DNA of 64,000 bases from Tetraselmis striata (GCA_006384855.1 VCJN01003190.1:124001-188000), one strand, 5' to 3'. Shown: positions 42,047 to 53,467, counted from the first letter of the stretch. Program-made: numbers and translations. Notes: generated by a model not told the origin, from the sequence alone.

Positions 42047-43400
42047 CTAGGGAGCTATGGCAGCGAAGCTCAAGCTGCAGGAATCCCATGTCACGGACCA
42101 TACACAAACCCACGTTGCTTGCCAAGGTGCTCCGAGAGATGCGCCCTTAAAGTCGCCGAATCTCTTCCGACGACCAACCACAAGGCGCGTCCGTTGGTGT
42201 CGGGGTTTCTTGGGTGCTTTGACGCGATGAGAAGTACACGACCCGCTGTCAACAGACTGTGGAGGTAGTCCATTAGCGGGAGGGGCCCTTGCGTCAAGTA
42301 GGTGCTCGGAATCTGCACGCGATAGATTTCCGCCTTGGAGGCCGCCAGCCGCGGTAGGAGCAAATTCATGTGAGTGAACCAAGGCGACATGACAACGACA
42401 AAGGGCTCCTTGCCTAGGGCAGCGTTACAAGAGCTAGCGGAGACAGTACACGGGTTTGTACGCGAGAGATGCGGGCGTTCATATGCACCCACTGCGGAGA
42501 GGCGGGTATAATCCCACCCTTTACGGTTAATTCGATATCTCCACCCTCCGCATCTCTTGCTCGTCAGTCTTGCCAGCGGTGGCCTCAGCCACCGCTGCTT
42601 TGACGTCCGCGAGGACGTACCCGTCGTCCCCCATGTGGGCCTCCGGGTTCCAGTGCCGCATCTCTTTCGCCGCCGTCATGGTTCTCGTTGTGTCGCATAC
42701 ACGAACCCACGTTGCTTGCCGAGGTGCTCCGAGAGATGCGCCCTTAAAGTCGCCGAATCTCTTCCGACGACCAACCACAAGGCGCGTCTGTTGGTGTTGG
42801 GGTTTCTTGGGTGCTTTGACGCGATGATAAGTACACGACCCGCTTTCAACAGACTGTCGAGGTAGTCCATTAGCGGGAGGGGCCCTTGCGTCAAGTAGGT
42901 GCTCGGAATCTGCCCGCAACAGATTTCCGCCTTGGAGGCCGCCAGCCGCGGTAGGAGCAAATACATGAGTGAACCAAGGTGACGTGACAACGTCAAAGGG
43001 ATCCTTGCCTAGGGCAGCGTTACAAGAGCTAGAAGCGACAGTACACGGGTTTGTACGCGAGAGATGCGAGCGTTCATGTGCCCCCACTGCGGAGATGCGG
43101 GTAATCCCACCCTCTACCTTTAAATTCTCTCCACCCTCCGCATCTCTTGCTCGTCAGTCTTGCCAGCAGTGGCCTCAGCCACCGCTGCTTTGACGTCCGG
43201 GCGGAGGACGTACTCGTCGTCCCCAATGTGGGCCTCCGGGTTCCAGTGCCGCATCTCTCGCCGCCGCCATGGTTCTCGCTGTGTCGCATACACGAACCCA
43301 CGTTGGTTGCCGAGGTGCTCCGAGAGATACGCCCTTACACTCATCGCCGAATCTCGTCCGACGACCAACTTCAAGGCGTCGACAATTGTCACATCTCGCC
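42047..43400. repeat. Tandem repeat of a ~590-bp unit (about 2.3 copies)
   Basis: CCACCCTCCGCATCTCTTGC recurs at 42541 and 43131 (spacing 590 bp), and CACGTTGCTTGCC/GGTTGCC recurs near 42111, 42708 and 43300. The units share a minus-strand protein-like frame (PFVVVMSPWFTHMNLLLPRL in unit 1, GRDSATLRAHLSEHLGKQRG in units 1 and 2, a variant in unit 3). The coding family is not recognised. Units differ by substitutions and small indels. Confidence 0.75.
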
Positions 43401-44460
43401 CCCTCCTGACGGCAGTGAGTGGCGCGCAGGAATTGAGAAAAATGATGAGGAGTACCCCCCCCCCCCCGGCCACGCCATCGACATGGGTAGGACCCCAGCC
43501 GCAGTCCGGGTCTGCCATGACGAGTGCTTTTGCCGGGCCATTCTACCTTGGACGAGATTCGCATCTGCCGGTGAGCTTCTTGGACATACTCGTTGCAAAT
43601 CCCCCGCAGCTCGTTGTACACAAGCCGGTGGTCTTCAGAGGCCAAGAAGGCCCGCATGTACACCGTGCTCTCGTCACTGCCCCTCCCCTGCAGTCTGAGG
43701 TCACCGGGTACTGCGGATCGTGCATGAGGTGTTAGAGGTCGTTGGCAGACAAGGATGAAAACACGAAACGGGTGGGAAACGGGGCGGGTGTCACCACTCA
43801 TGTCGAGATATACGCGACGGCGAGGTGCGCTTAACGCAGCCCACGGCGCCATGATGAGAGATGCGAGCGAAGATGCGAGTCCGCGTACCGTTGGAGTCGC
43901 TCCTGGGAGAGGGTCCAAAGGCGGCACACCTACCTTGAGGCTTGGGGGGTCAGGCTGAAGCTCGCGGTGAGGCGAAGGCTGCCAATCTCCGGCCCAAGGC
44001 CATGGCGGTCCGCTTCGATGTTGCCCACCGCTCGGCTGCAGGGGCCTGGTGGGCCGAGTCGTGGGTAATGGCGCATGGGACGCCCTCCTGCCCGAACGCG
44101 AGTGCATCTGCGGAGAATCTTGCGCCATGGGGTCACTAGGAGTGTGTCGAGAGCCCCCGTTGGTTCAAAACCAAGTGCAGCCGCAGATGCCCCGCCACAT
44201 GACTCTGCAAGCGGGCAGAGGTGCGTTTTGCTCTGCGAGGACGGTCTGCCATGCTTTTGTGCACCGAGAAGCGTTAAGATACCTGAAATAACACAAGCGC
44301 GAGGGAGCCTACGAGTGGTAGATGAGTGAGAAGCGCAGTGGCGGCGTGGCATTCGAGGCAAGAGAAACGGTTGGCATGGAAGGGTAGCGACGCATCTAGT
44401 CAAAGGGCGGTGGGTTCATTTCACTAGCTATGTGAATAGTACCTCGTACGGTGTTGGCAA
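43401..44460 (-). pseudogene. Unrecognised minus-strand coding remnant upstream of the tandem units
   Basis: The frame 44128-43175 includes STVYMRAFLASEDHRLVYNE and LRGICNEYVQEAHRQMRISS, which read like genuine protein and lie directly upstream (minus sense) of the tandem unit. A C11 run at 43457-43467 breaks the frame. I cannot name a family. It probably belongs to the same repeated gene or element. Confidence 0.35.
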
Positions 44461-44516
44461 GAAGAGGAACTTGTCACAGCCAAGTTTCACAGTACATTCG
44501 TATAGTATTAGGCGTA

Positions 44517-44577
44517 ACTCAAATTTGCACCCCCAAAAGGGGTACAATTTTGAGTTAAGGGGGTGCAATTTTGAGTC
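44517..44577. other. Hairpin-forming inverted repeat
   Basis: ACTCAAATTTGCACCCCC is followed about 24 bp later by GGGGGTGCAATTTTGAGT, an 18-bp stem with one mismatch. It could be a snap-back relic or a transcript hairpin; no gene is attached. Confidence 0.6.
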
Positions 44578-44775
44578 CAGAAATGTGCCCATTTTGACTC
44601 AATAACTGCCCTTTTTCCGGCTCGAGAGCGTGCTTGCTGCCTCATGAGATGGCGCAAATTTGTCCGCCATCCCGTTGCCGAAGATGCACAACACGTCCGA
44701 TCGAAGATCACCCTCGCACAAACGTGCGCATGGCCCGGACTCTCAACCGTGCGCGCATCACTCATCCATCCCGCC

Positions 44776-44890
44776 TCGGAGTGCGGGATGCGGGCCGCGG
44801 TTAGGGGACTTGCTGTGTTGATCTTTTAGTACTGCTTTTAGCGGTAGGTGGAGATATTTCTGGAATTTTTTATAATTCACACCATTAGCA
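44776..44890. mobile_element. End fragment of the inverted-repeat element family of 59903-60215
   Basis: GTGCGGGATGCGGGCCGC at 44780 and ACTGCTTTTAGCGGTAGG near 44831 match the left part of 59903-60215. The rest of the element is missing. Confidence 0.55.
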
Positions 44891-44920
44891 TTACCCGTAA
44901 CCTGGTATCGCAAATACATT

Positions 44921-45038
44921 ACAAACCGTACTACTCAATCAGTGCTTGTGGTACCTTATTGGGGTGGGTAAAAACTCCCATGGGGTGGCCACTGCACCGA
45001 TGATGCGGGCATTGGATATTGCGCCCATAAAGGCTACG
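44921..45038 (+). mobile_element. LINE copy B, upstream piece
   Basis: Plus-oriented match to the reverse complement of 37520-37640 of copy A (landmark CCCATGGGGTGGCCACTGCA). The copia element interrupts it at 45038; it resumes at 51139. Confidence 0.78.
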
Positions 45039-45337
45039 TGTCATGCGCATGATATGGTGCGTCTTGCCTGAGTCGCAGGTGGTGGTGCACCGGGTGCCGG
45101 AGGCTCTGCTAGGTGAGACCGAAGAAGTGATTACAAGGCTAGCAGCCCCTCATTGATGAGGGCTGAGCAGCCGGAGCTGGAGGACTACTGGAGCTACTAT
45201 CTAGTGGTGCGTACAGCACGCACATGGTCTTGATGTAGTCCTCGTACGCGCGCGCCATCGCGCGCTTCTCCGCAGCGGCTAAGCGCAGTAGCATTGTAAT
45301 ATCAAACACACTGACTGTCAGACCTCAGTTGTCAACA
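45039..45337 (-). repeat. Copia 3' LTR
   Basis: 299 bp, ending in TGTCAACA on the plus strand (TGTTGACA on the element strand). A purine tract GAGTGGGGG (minus) borders it at 45338-45346. Confidence 0.92.
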
Positions 45338-45735
45338 CCCCCACTCAATGCTGCAGCGCCCCAACCCAGAGCCTTGCGCGCATGTGTGTGCACGGCCTCC
45401 CTAGGAAGTGGTTTGGTGAGCATGTCTGCAACCATCTCAGATGTGGGCAGGTATCCGATCTGGATTGTGCCCCAGAGAATTCTTTCCTTGACAAAATGAT
45501 ATCTGATGTCGATGTGCTTAGTCCTGTCACTGACGATGGAATTGTGACAGTATGTGATGGTGCTCTGATTGTCTTGATGGATGTAGACCGGCTCGGCTGA
45601 CACGCTGGTTGTATCCCGATCAAGCAGCTCTCCCACCAGTTGGCGGAGATGCAGGGCATCCTCCACAGAGACGCTGAGAGAGTAATACTCTGCCTCACAA
45701 GTAGAGGTGGACACGACTGGCCGAACTCTGGATTT
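45325..45735 (-). pseudogene. RNase H of the copia element
   Basis: VVSTSTCEAEYYSLSVSVED (Glu position and the conserved S-T-x-E-A-E-Y motif), VYIHQDNQSTITYCHN (Asp), HIDIRYHFVKERI and EMVADMLTKPLPREAV (A-D-x-L-T-K end). Typical length and C-terminus for copia RNase H. Confidence 0.88.
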
Positions 45736-46881
45736 CTAGCTAACAGCGCCGTGATCACCTAGAAAGAAGAGGTAGCCACACCGGGAGCGGCGAGATTCCA
45801 AATCCCCAGCATGGTCAGCATCTGCATAGCATGTGAGCTGCAGACTGGCCGGTGACCCCCCCAAGGCGAGGCCCTGTGAATGCGTGCCTTTGAGATAACG
45901 GAGGACCTTTTTCAGAGCAGTCATGTGCATCTGACATGGTGCTTTCTGCACCTGGCCCAGAATGCTGAGAGCAGCATTGATGTCAGGTCTGGTGCTGCAA
46001 CCGACATACAAGAGGCTGCCCATCAAGGACCGGTAAGTTTCACGACCCTCCACTCCAAGTGCAGGTGACGGCGGCGCTAAATCAGGAAGGTGATTCTTGT
46101 AGTCAGTGTCCATGGGGAGTGCAGAGGGGTAGCAGTCCTCCATTCCAAACTGACGAAGAATGTCGCCAATGTATTTCGACTGATCCATGGTGATAGTCCG
46201 GTTGGCTCTGTCCCTAGCAGTGTGCATGCCCAGAAGCCACTGCAAATTCGTGACGGTAATCTGGAAGCGCTGACTGATCTGCTGCTTGAAGTGGGTAGCC
46301 CACTCCACAGAGGTCGACGCAAAGGGCATATCATCCACGTACAACCCCAACATAGAAAATACCCCATCTTGATAGCAGTAGTACATGCATGGATCTTTAC
46401 TGCACTGCTTCCACCCGGCCTGTAGCAGCCACCCACTGATCAGTTTGTTCCAATTCCGAGGGGATTGCTTGAGGCCATACAGCGACTTTCTCAGTCTGAG
46501 TACCCGCTTTGTGCCATCATGAAATCCCTCAGGTTGGCGCATGTATACCTCTTCATCCAAATCGGAATGGAGGAACGCCGTGTCCACATCTAGTTGGTAT
46601 AGTTCCATGTCTAGGGCTGCAGCGATGGTGAGCATAACCCGGAGACTGGCCTGTCGAATCACAGGTGAGAATGTCTCTGTGAAGTCAATACCGGCCTTCT
46701 GACTGCAACCCTTAGCCACAAGTCTGACTTTGAATTTTGCAACCTCGCCATTAGAGTCAGGTTTGACTTTAAACACCCACTTGCAGTTGACCGCTTTTCT
46801 GTCTGGTGGAAGTGCCACCATATCTACGTCCCATGTGCCATTAGCCACTTGAGCACTGTACTCTTTGGCTATGCTTTGCAT
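45736..46881 (-). pseudogene. Reverse transcriptase of the copia element
   Basis: 381-residue open frame. CKWVFKVKPDSNGEVAKFKV, FTETFSPVIRQASLRVML, YQLDVDTAFLHSDLDEEVYM (motif A), SLYGLKQSPRNWNKLI (motif B) and MLGLYVDDMPFAS (motif C). It is in frame with integrase upstream (separated by TGA at AKE-stop-MQS, where relatives have Trp) and with RNase H downstream (TAG at GAVS-stop-KSR, again a Trp position). Confidence 0.92.
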
Positions 46882-48732
46882 TCACTCCTTGGCGTTGGGA
46901 CCACTGACTGCCTCTTTGTAGGTGGCTGGTTCAGGGACGTCACTGGCGGCCAAGAGTGCAACCACATTGCCATTTGACATGTGTGCCTCAGCAATCACTG
47001 CTCCGTCGTCCCCAGCATCAGATAGCATAGCTTGAAACTGATCGCAGAATCGCGTAGGCGGGCGTCGATCTCGCACCGGTCTGTCAGGTGCAGCATCTCC
47101 AGATGCCCTCCGAAGTGTTGGCTCCGTATCCCCCACTGAATCGAACTCATCTAGGGATGCATCCGAGCGCACTGGCACATCGGATCCCCCATCGGAGTCC
47201 TCTTCAGATTCCAGACGCACCGCCGCAAATGGTACGGACCCCCCAAATCCAGGTGTGTGCTCGTCAAAACGCACATGTACCGTGTTGATGATGCTGCCAG
47301 TGGTGGGATTGTACACCTTGTACCCAATTGAGTCCTCAGCATAGCCGACTATGACCCCCGTGAATGCCTTAACATCCATTTTGCTGCGCTGATCATCCGG
47401 AATTTTCACAAATGCCGCGCATCCAAATACTCTGGCAGCACTAGAATCGGCTGCCTGTCCCGCCTGTAGTTGACATGGGATGCCGCCTCCAGGTCCAGCC
47501 CCTCGGGAGTAGGTGCGCTCATGCACCCAGTTGGCGGCGGAGAATGCCAAAGTCCACATCCAAGTGGGCACATTCATTGCATGCATCATGGTACATGCTG
47601 CCTCTCTGAGAGTCTTGAAAGGCCGCTCCGCCTTTCCCAACATGTTATGTTGATGCGGTGCTGTCCATTGTACCCCAAACCCCATGGCGGTGACCATGTT
47701 CTGCAGGCTTTCAGCGCAGAAAGTGGGATCTTGATCAAATTTCATCATCGGGGCAAACGGTAAGTGCCCATGATGGCGCTGATGAGTGAACTTAATTTTG
47801 CGTGAGGTCACTGCCAGCTGCTTGCCCACCTCCTATGCATTCTTGTTTTTCATGTATCTGAGCCACCGTTTGTTGGTGTAGTGGTCAGTGACAAGAAGAG
47901 CGTACTGCAGGCCATGAGGTGAAGCCACTCGCATTGGACCCCAAAGATCGACTGAAAAATTCTGGAGTGGGCCATCATGTGGTTTAGCTGGTAGTCTGTT
48001 CTGAGGTGCCGCACATGCCTTATTGAGTAGGCAGTCATGACAGAGTTGAATGCGGATGCGAGACGGAAAATTAGGCACGCCAGCGACCCCGTGGCCATGT
48101 TGCATCTGAACACCGCCCATATGTAAGTGACCGAGTCTCTTGTGCCACAGTGCCGCCTCTGCATTGGCTTCGGACAGCATCGTCACAGGGTCAACATTAC
48201 TTACATTGCTACCAATATCAGGTGCATTGGCATCACTAGCATCAGCACTAGTGCCGGAATTGGCAGCTGTTGTCACGGCTGTAGCAGCAGCTGCTGCCCC
48301 ACTCACTGCCTCTTCATGGTCGAGAAAGCGGTCCTCTGTGCCAGGTAGGATGTAGAGGCCATTGTCCACTTTCAGACCTACCATTCCTGCATCCATAACC
48401 ACCATACCATAATCCTTAGATCCAGGGTATATGAAGTCACAGCCACGGTGGCGTTGCATCCATGACTGGCTGAGTAATCTGTCACAGCCACTCTTGGACA
48501 ACAGAGCAGGAGTGTAGAGTGTGGTGATATCCAAAAATGCATATATAAGCTCATGTGGTAAGGGGGAATGCCACTTCAACAACACCAATGCCATGGATAG
48601 GCACATCAACCCCTCCAACAGTGCCGGAACGGTTGAGCTTCCGTAGGGATTTGAACTCAGATCGGTATGCATTGCAACTGATATTGCAACCCCCATCCAC
48701 AATGCCCCAACGACCATGTCGTGGTGACGCAA
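46882..48732 (-). pseudogene. Integrase of the copia element (one internal stop)
   Basis: ALWHKRLGHLHMGG and IQLCHDCLLNKAC are the H-x4-H and C-x2-C zinc-binding halves. FSVDLWGPMRVASPHG carries the first catalytic Asp, MKFDQDPTFCAESLQ the second, and NMLGKAERPFKTLREA the Glu. YSRGAGPGGGIP, VFGCAAFVKIP and FTGVIVGYAEDSIGYKVYNP are conserved copia segments. A TAG separates 47833 from 47829, in the same frame on both sides. Confidence 0.88.
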
Positions 48733-50279
48733 AACAAACCGATGCCATTAGAGCGGTCGGTCCAGATGCCACAGATTTAGTACTAGCGGTGGAAGGCTGA
48801 TCGTTGCCCCCCACTAGATTGCTGCCGACAGTAGGGGTAGATGCGCTAGAGGTTCGTACCTCGTCGAGGTCTGATCCCTCAATCGGATCGTCCTCCTCGT
48901 CAGTTGTAGGCTCGGTGGAACCCTCGGCCAGAGCGGTGAGATGAGCCGTTGCGCCACCGGTGGGAAGCTTCGACTTGATGTTAAGGATACTCTTCCTCTC
49001 CTTGTTCCATGCCAACTGTTCTCCATCTGACGCCTTGCAGTCGGGACCTCGGTGGTTCTTAGAACCACACCAGGAACATCTACCGGCGAAGGGGCTAACA
49101 CGCCTCCGAAACTTGTTAGCCAAAAATGCTTTTGGTTGGGCTGGCTCCATGGTCGGACGCGAGCCCGATCGCTGATGTCGACCCGTATGATCAAAGCCGG
49201 AATTGTCTATCTGAACCAACAGTTGCTCTTCGACTACGCGAGACTCGAGTAGTAGTGTCCGAACGCCATCAGCCCCGGTGAGCACTGCGCGTTTGCACAT
49301 GCCTAGCTAATACTGGGTGGTCACTCGGTAGGCACCCAAGCAATATAATCCCGAGAAAATGATCGGAAATACAGTGTTGGCCGGGTGGCATCAGACCGGC
49401 AACTGACTCGTTGAGCTTGTGCCACAGTTGGCGTTTGCCTTGGATGAAGTCCCCGACGCTTTGACCTGCGGTCGGATCATACTTGTCGGTAAGTCGACTG
49501 CCAATGTCAATGCTGCGAGCCACCGAGTATCTGTCCAGCTTTTCGTGCAGTGCTTGCCATGCCAGCGCTCCTCGGTTAGGCGCATTCACATCGACTAGTG
49601 CAAGTGCATCCATGCCCTGCGTAGACGAGCTCATGCTCAACATGAGTAGGTTAAAGAGCTCATCCTGCAGTAAACCATCGACTTCATGATGTCCGGACGA
49701 GAGAGTAGCCTGGTAAAGCAACTCTGGTGCTTTGATACCGAACCACGAGATAGCGAGGGATGTCCAAGACGACATCGGCAGGGCCTTAGTCAGTTTGGGA
49801 AACTCCAGTTTCTCGCGAGAGAGGGCTGAAGTGTCACCTCGGGCTCGCCGCACTGAAGCCCGGCGCGCCGACTCCACCTGAGCGGGTGTTAAAAGTCTGA
49901 CGCCCGCTACCGCCAGTGGTCGCTCGGAGCAACTCGGTGAGTTGCTGCAGGTGACTCGAGCTGACCGCACTTGTCGTCGACACAGGTGCGATGCCATTGG
50001 ACCTCTTCCCTAAGTCGTGACTTATCCTCGCCAATGCTTGCCATTCCGACTTGGAGTTCCTTTATCGCTGTCAAGATTCTATCCACCCCCCCCCCCCCTC
50101 CCCGGCTCGTCGCCGGTGTTATCGGCACTACTACGGCTACCACGTCTTCCGCTGCGTCCACTGCTCCTCACACCAAGCCCTCCTCCTTTGGTAGTCCGCA
50201 GGAGGGGAGTACCGCCAGGTGAGTGCATACCAGGAGGTAAGGGCGACACCGCCCTCGATTCACTGTCGGACATGTTGGC
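48551..50279 (-). pseudogene. Gag and protease of the copia element
   Basis: The N-terminus reads MSDSESRAVSPLPPGMHSPG in one frame, is broken at a C run (50087-50099), continues DRILTAIKELQVGMASIGED, then after another shift a capsid-like region (YDPTAGQSVGDFIQGKRQLW). The zinc knuckle is CSWCGSKNHRGPDC near 49080. The protease active site reads GRWGIVDGGCNISC, with D-G-G in place of D-S/T-G. At least three frameshifts. Confidence 0.75.
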
Positions 50280-50826
50280 GACCAATATGTACCCAGGGAT
50301 GCCTGATGTCACCAGTGCCGAAAGCACTCGTCAACCGTGCAGCACGCGGGATATCGTGAGCGGTGGCCTCTCGGGGACCACACCGCCAGACCCTTCTCCC
50401 TGCTGAGGGAAGCCAGGCTCTCACGGACCCTTTTCGTACGTGGTCGATGCACAGTTGGACGACAGGCGTGACACCCGGCGCTGACGGAACAACAGCCAGG
50501 CGTTGAGGCGTTGCGACTGACGTGCAGAATATGAATGCCGCACGCGCCAACCCCCCCGATGCTCCCACCTGCTCCGGTTGGGTACATGTAATGCGACCTG
50601 TGTGCAGCTGATCCAAGGCGGCTGTCCCATGGCTGATGGTTGGTAACCAGTAGGTGGTGGAGGTGTCGACGGCCTGTCGTGGTTGCGCTAAAATATATAA
50701 CGCTTAAGGAAAAAAAAACGCTTCCATACTCCGAGACTCCAGCTCCGAGCTCTGTTTAACGTCGCCGTTGCACGACGGACTCTTGTCTACAAGGTCTCCA
50801 GAGCGAGGCAAAAGCAACGTGTGGAA

Positions 50827-50839
50827 CTAGCCCATAACC
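50827..50839 (-). promoter_or_regulatory. Half-tRNA-Met type primer-binding site of the copia element
   Basis: Directly inside the 5' LTR the minus strand reads GGTTATGGGCTAG. This is complementary to the anticodon stem-loop of a Met tRNA (CCCATAACC with the CAT anticodon) rather than to a tRNA 3' end. Drosophila copia is known to prime from such a cleaved initiator tRNA-Met. Confidence 0.6.
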
Positions 50840-51138
50840 CGTCATGCGCATAATATGGTGCGTCCTGCATGAGTCGCAGGTGCTGGTGCACCAGGTGCCG
50901 GAGGCTCTGCTAGGTGAGACCGAAGAAGTGATTACAAGGCTAGCAGCCCCTCACTGATGAGGGTTGAGCAGCCGGAGCTGGAGGACTACTGGAGCTACTA
51001 TCTAGTGGTGCGTACAACACGCACATGGTCTTGATGTAGTCCTCGTGCGCGCGCGCCAGCGCGCGCTTCTCCGCAGCGGCTAAGCGCAGTAGCATTGTAA
51101 TATCAAACACACTGACTGTCAGACCTCAGTTGTCAACA
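50840..51138 (-). repeat. Copia 5' LTR
   Basis: 299 bp. Its terminal base at 50840 is C where the other LTR has T. Confidence 0.92.
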
Positions 51139-52272
51139 CTACGGCCGCTGCGGCGCGGGCGCAGCGCGTTCCTTAAAGCATCAGACTTGAATACATGTAT
51201 TATAACCCATTTAGTAGATCAGCCAAGTCGTGCGCGCCCTAACACGTGGATGACGTTGGAGACTGTGCACTGGTTATACTGACTAGCTAGGGCGAACGTA
51301 GGGCTAGTTGAGGGGGCGCACCTTCCAACCAAGTGCAGGTAACTAGCCGCGGGCTATGCCGCTTTACTAGTAAAGGCATCGGTGTGGGCGTGTTACGAAT
51401 CGTCGGCATCGTTAGCACGCACTAAAACAAATGGAGTATATATGTCCATGCGTCTTATGCGTCAAACCCGTGCGTTGCCACAGTACGGTGTGGGTGTCCC
51501 CGCGGGGGTTGTGGCCGGGCTGCACATTGTGATACAAGCAATAATTGAGCACCTGAGTACTTCCCAATGCCCGGCGATTGGCCCGGATTCGTGCAATGCC
51601 CGAGCGGTTCCTTGAACACCGCCCTGCATGTGGCGGAGGTAAATATATGAGACTATCGAACATATGTGGGTGGAGTGCCCGCGGTGAGGGTATCACCGTC
51701 ATAATTTGGGGTTGTTAGTTCCGGAGTCCATGGATTTTATTAGTAGTCAGGTTATTGCGCCAACATCTGGCTTAACTGCCTTTATTTTGGGCGGAACCCC
51801 TCTGCCTCCCTTCACGGCGCTCTGGATTTTACGACTGGGAATGGGAAGTTTTTCCAGCTATGGCGTCGGGCCCTCCCTCACATTGCCTTTTTTGCTGCAC
51901 ATGTATTGCACTCCCGAAATGCTTTTCTCCGCGGGTTGCTCCGAAATGCTTGCCCCAACTCGCTTGCCCCGATTACTCGAATGGGCCGACGCCCAAACGG
52001 GTAGGGTGGACCTTTCGTGGTCAGTGCCGGGTAATTTGATGGAAGTACTTGATGGAAGTAAACGTGTTTTAGACGGCGATCCAACAGTGTTGGGAATTCC
52101 GTCACTGGCCCACACTTAGTCTTCCAGATTGCTTCGGCAATTTGCCTCTTGACTATAACGGAGCGTCGCCTACCAAAGCTTTCCGTAACGGGATCGCTGG
52201 CTAAACGACCGTCGTGGAGACGCTGCAAGGGTGTCACTGGTGCCAGTCCTGTCCCGGGGGCGGGGAAAAACC
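51139..52272 (+). mobile_element. LINE copy B, ORF2 C-terminus and 3' UTR
   Basis: The plus strand codes VKASVWACYESSASLARTKT, GVGVPAGVVAGLHIVI and LLVPESMDFISSQVIAPTSG with frameshifts, matching copies A and C. The 3' UTR (51860-52272) holds the region that in copy A is interrupted by the MITE, including TACTCGAATGGGCCGACGCC near 51976 and a G/C-rich end near 52270 followed by AAAAA. It confirms the common 3' end. Confidence 0.78.
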
Positions 52273-53180
52273 TGGCATCCTTTAGGAAGAAGTTACGCTC
52301 GGCAAACGAAAGGGGCGCGGGGCGTGCGCCCATCGGAGGAATGTATGAGATCTCCGACCATTCAGGCCGATTTGCTGGAGGAAGTTGCGCCGGTATTCGC
52401 GCCAAGTTACGATCGTCAAACGATACGGGCGGGCGGCGCGCGCTTGTCAGCCGAATTCGAACGGGCGCGCGGGGCGCGGGATGGCGGGATGTGGGCGGCG
52501 GCGGCTTTGCGGGAAACCTCCATTGTGCCACGATCCACATGGCTCAGCGAGCCTCCGCCCACTCCCGCTCTGCCCCAACCACACCCCGCCGCGGCGTATA
52601 GCACGACATGTTCGCCCAGTCCGCCGACTCAGATGCGGAATCGGACGAGATGGGGGTTTTGGGTCCGGTCACGATCGCGCAAACAGTCGCCGAAGAGAAG
52701 TAGGCTACCAATGATCTTTCTCGGCGCCTCTGCATGTTCGCCCACTCCGGCGCGCCAATATGGTTGGCAAAGAGGGGTACCCTACGCTAGCTTGGAATGT
52801 GAATGTGGGTCACCAGAATTGAGCCCCCCCCCCCTTCCCCTCTCCGCCCCAAATCATCGCAACTCTTGCTGGTTCAGGCGCCTCAGCCGTCCTTGTATCT
52901 CCCTCAAATGCCTCAAATCCCTCAAATGATGTTATGTAGCTCTGCTGTGCATGTGGATCTTTTTTGTCCACGGTCCCTTTGCTGGGGGTCATATTGACAA
53001 AACCATAGTGAGAGATGACCCGTTCATGAGTGAGGTGCGTGTTGGCGGATTTATTCTTCCCGCTTGCTATGTTGGTTCCCTCATGCCAAGGAAATGCTGA
53101 AGTTGTTTTCAACTGCAAGTTAGAGAGAACAAACTGTCAACTGGCGCCACCTGGCAGACGTATAGGTCTGATGGCAGCCT
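52273..53180. other. No gene recognised; dispersed CGTTTGACGATCGTAACTT motif
   Basis: The reverse complement of CGTTTGMCGAKCGTAACTT occurs at 52291-52310 and 52404-52422. Forward copies are at 55600-55618 and 55695-55713, with similar CCTCCGAC/TCTCCGAC text around. This suggests pieces of one old dispersed element in opposite orientations. No coding domain seen. Confidence 0.4.
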
Positions 53181-53184
53181 GCGC

Positions 53185-53282
53185 GAACATAAGGGTGTAC
53201 ATGCCATCAGTGACGGGGGCTACCACATCAGATGAACATAAGGGTGTACATGCCATCAGTGACGGGGGCTACCACATCAGAT
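53185..53282. repeat. 49-bp tandem duplication
   Basis: GAACATAAGGGTGTACATGC begins at 53185 and again at 53234. The two 49-bp copies are identical by eye. Confidence 0.9.
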
Positions 53283-53467
53283 GGAGAGAGACACTGGCGG
53301 GACAGAAGCCGGATGAGGCCAGATGACACTTGCCCGGGCGGTTGCTGGCGCTCTCAGTAGCGAAAGGACTCGGAATGTGTTATTTGGGATCAAGAAGAAA
53401 AGATGGCATGTTCTGAAGGTGTGACATACTGACGGGCCACGCGCGCGGCTGGCAGCGCCCTATTATG

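Larger units (their letters stand above)
45039..51138 (-). mobile_element. Ty1/copia-type LTR retrotransposon
   Basis: A 6100-bp element on the minus strand. LTRs of 299 bp (45039-45337 and 50840-51138) differ at about 11 positions (~3.7%), so it is older than the Ty3-type element. The 5-bp target duplication is CTACG at 45034-45038 and 51139-51143. The flanks join to a LINE sequence found intact in copy A (37500-37560, reverse strand). Order in the sense direction: LTR, half-tRNA-type primer site, gag, protease, integrase, RT, RNase H, purine tract, LTR. Integrase before RT defines the copia class. All pol domains lie in one frame broken only by three stop codons. Confidence 0.93.

Noticed and set aside
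45325-48732. Reassigned stop codons (TAG/TGA read as Trp) in copia pol
   Set aside because: Host genes in the same window use TGA and TAG-free frames with normal stops, and the same element also contains frameshifts; decay is simpler.
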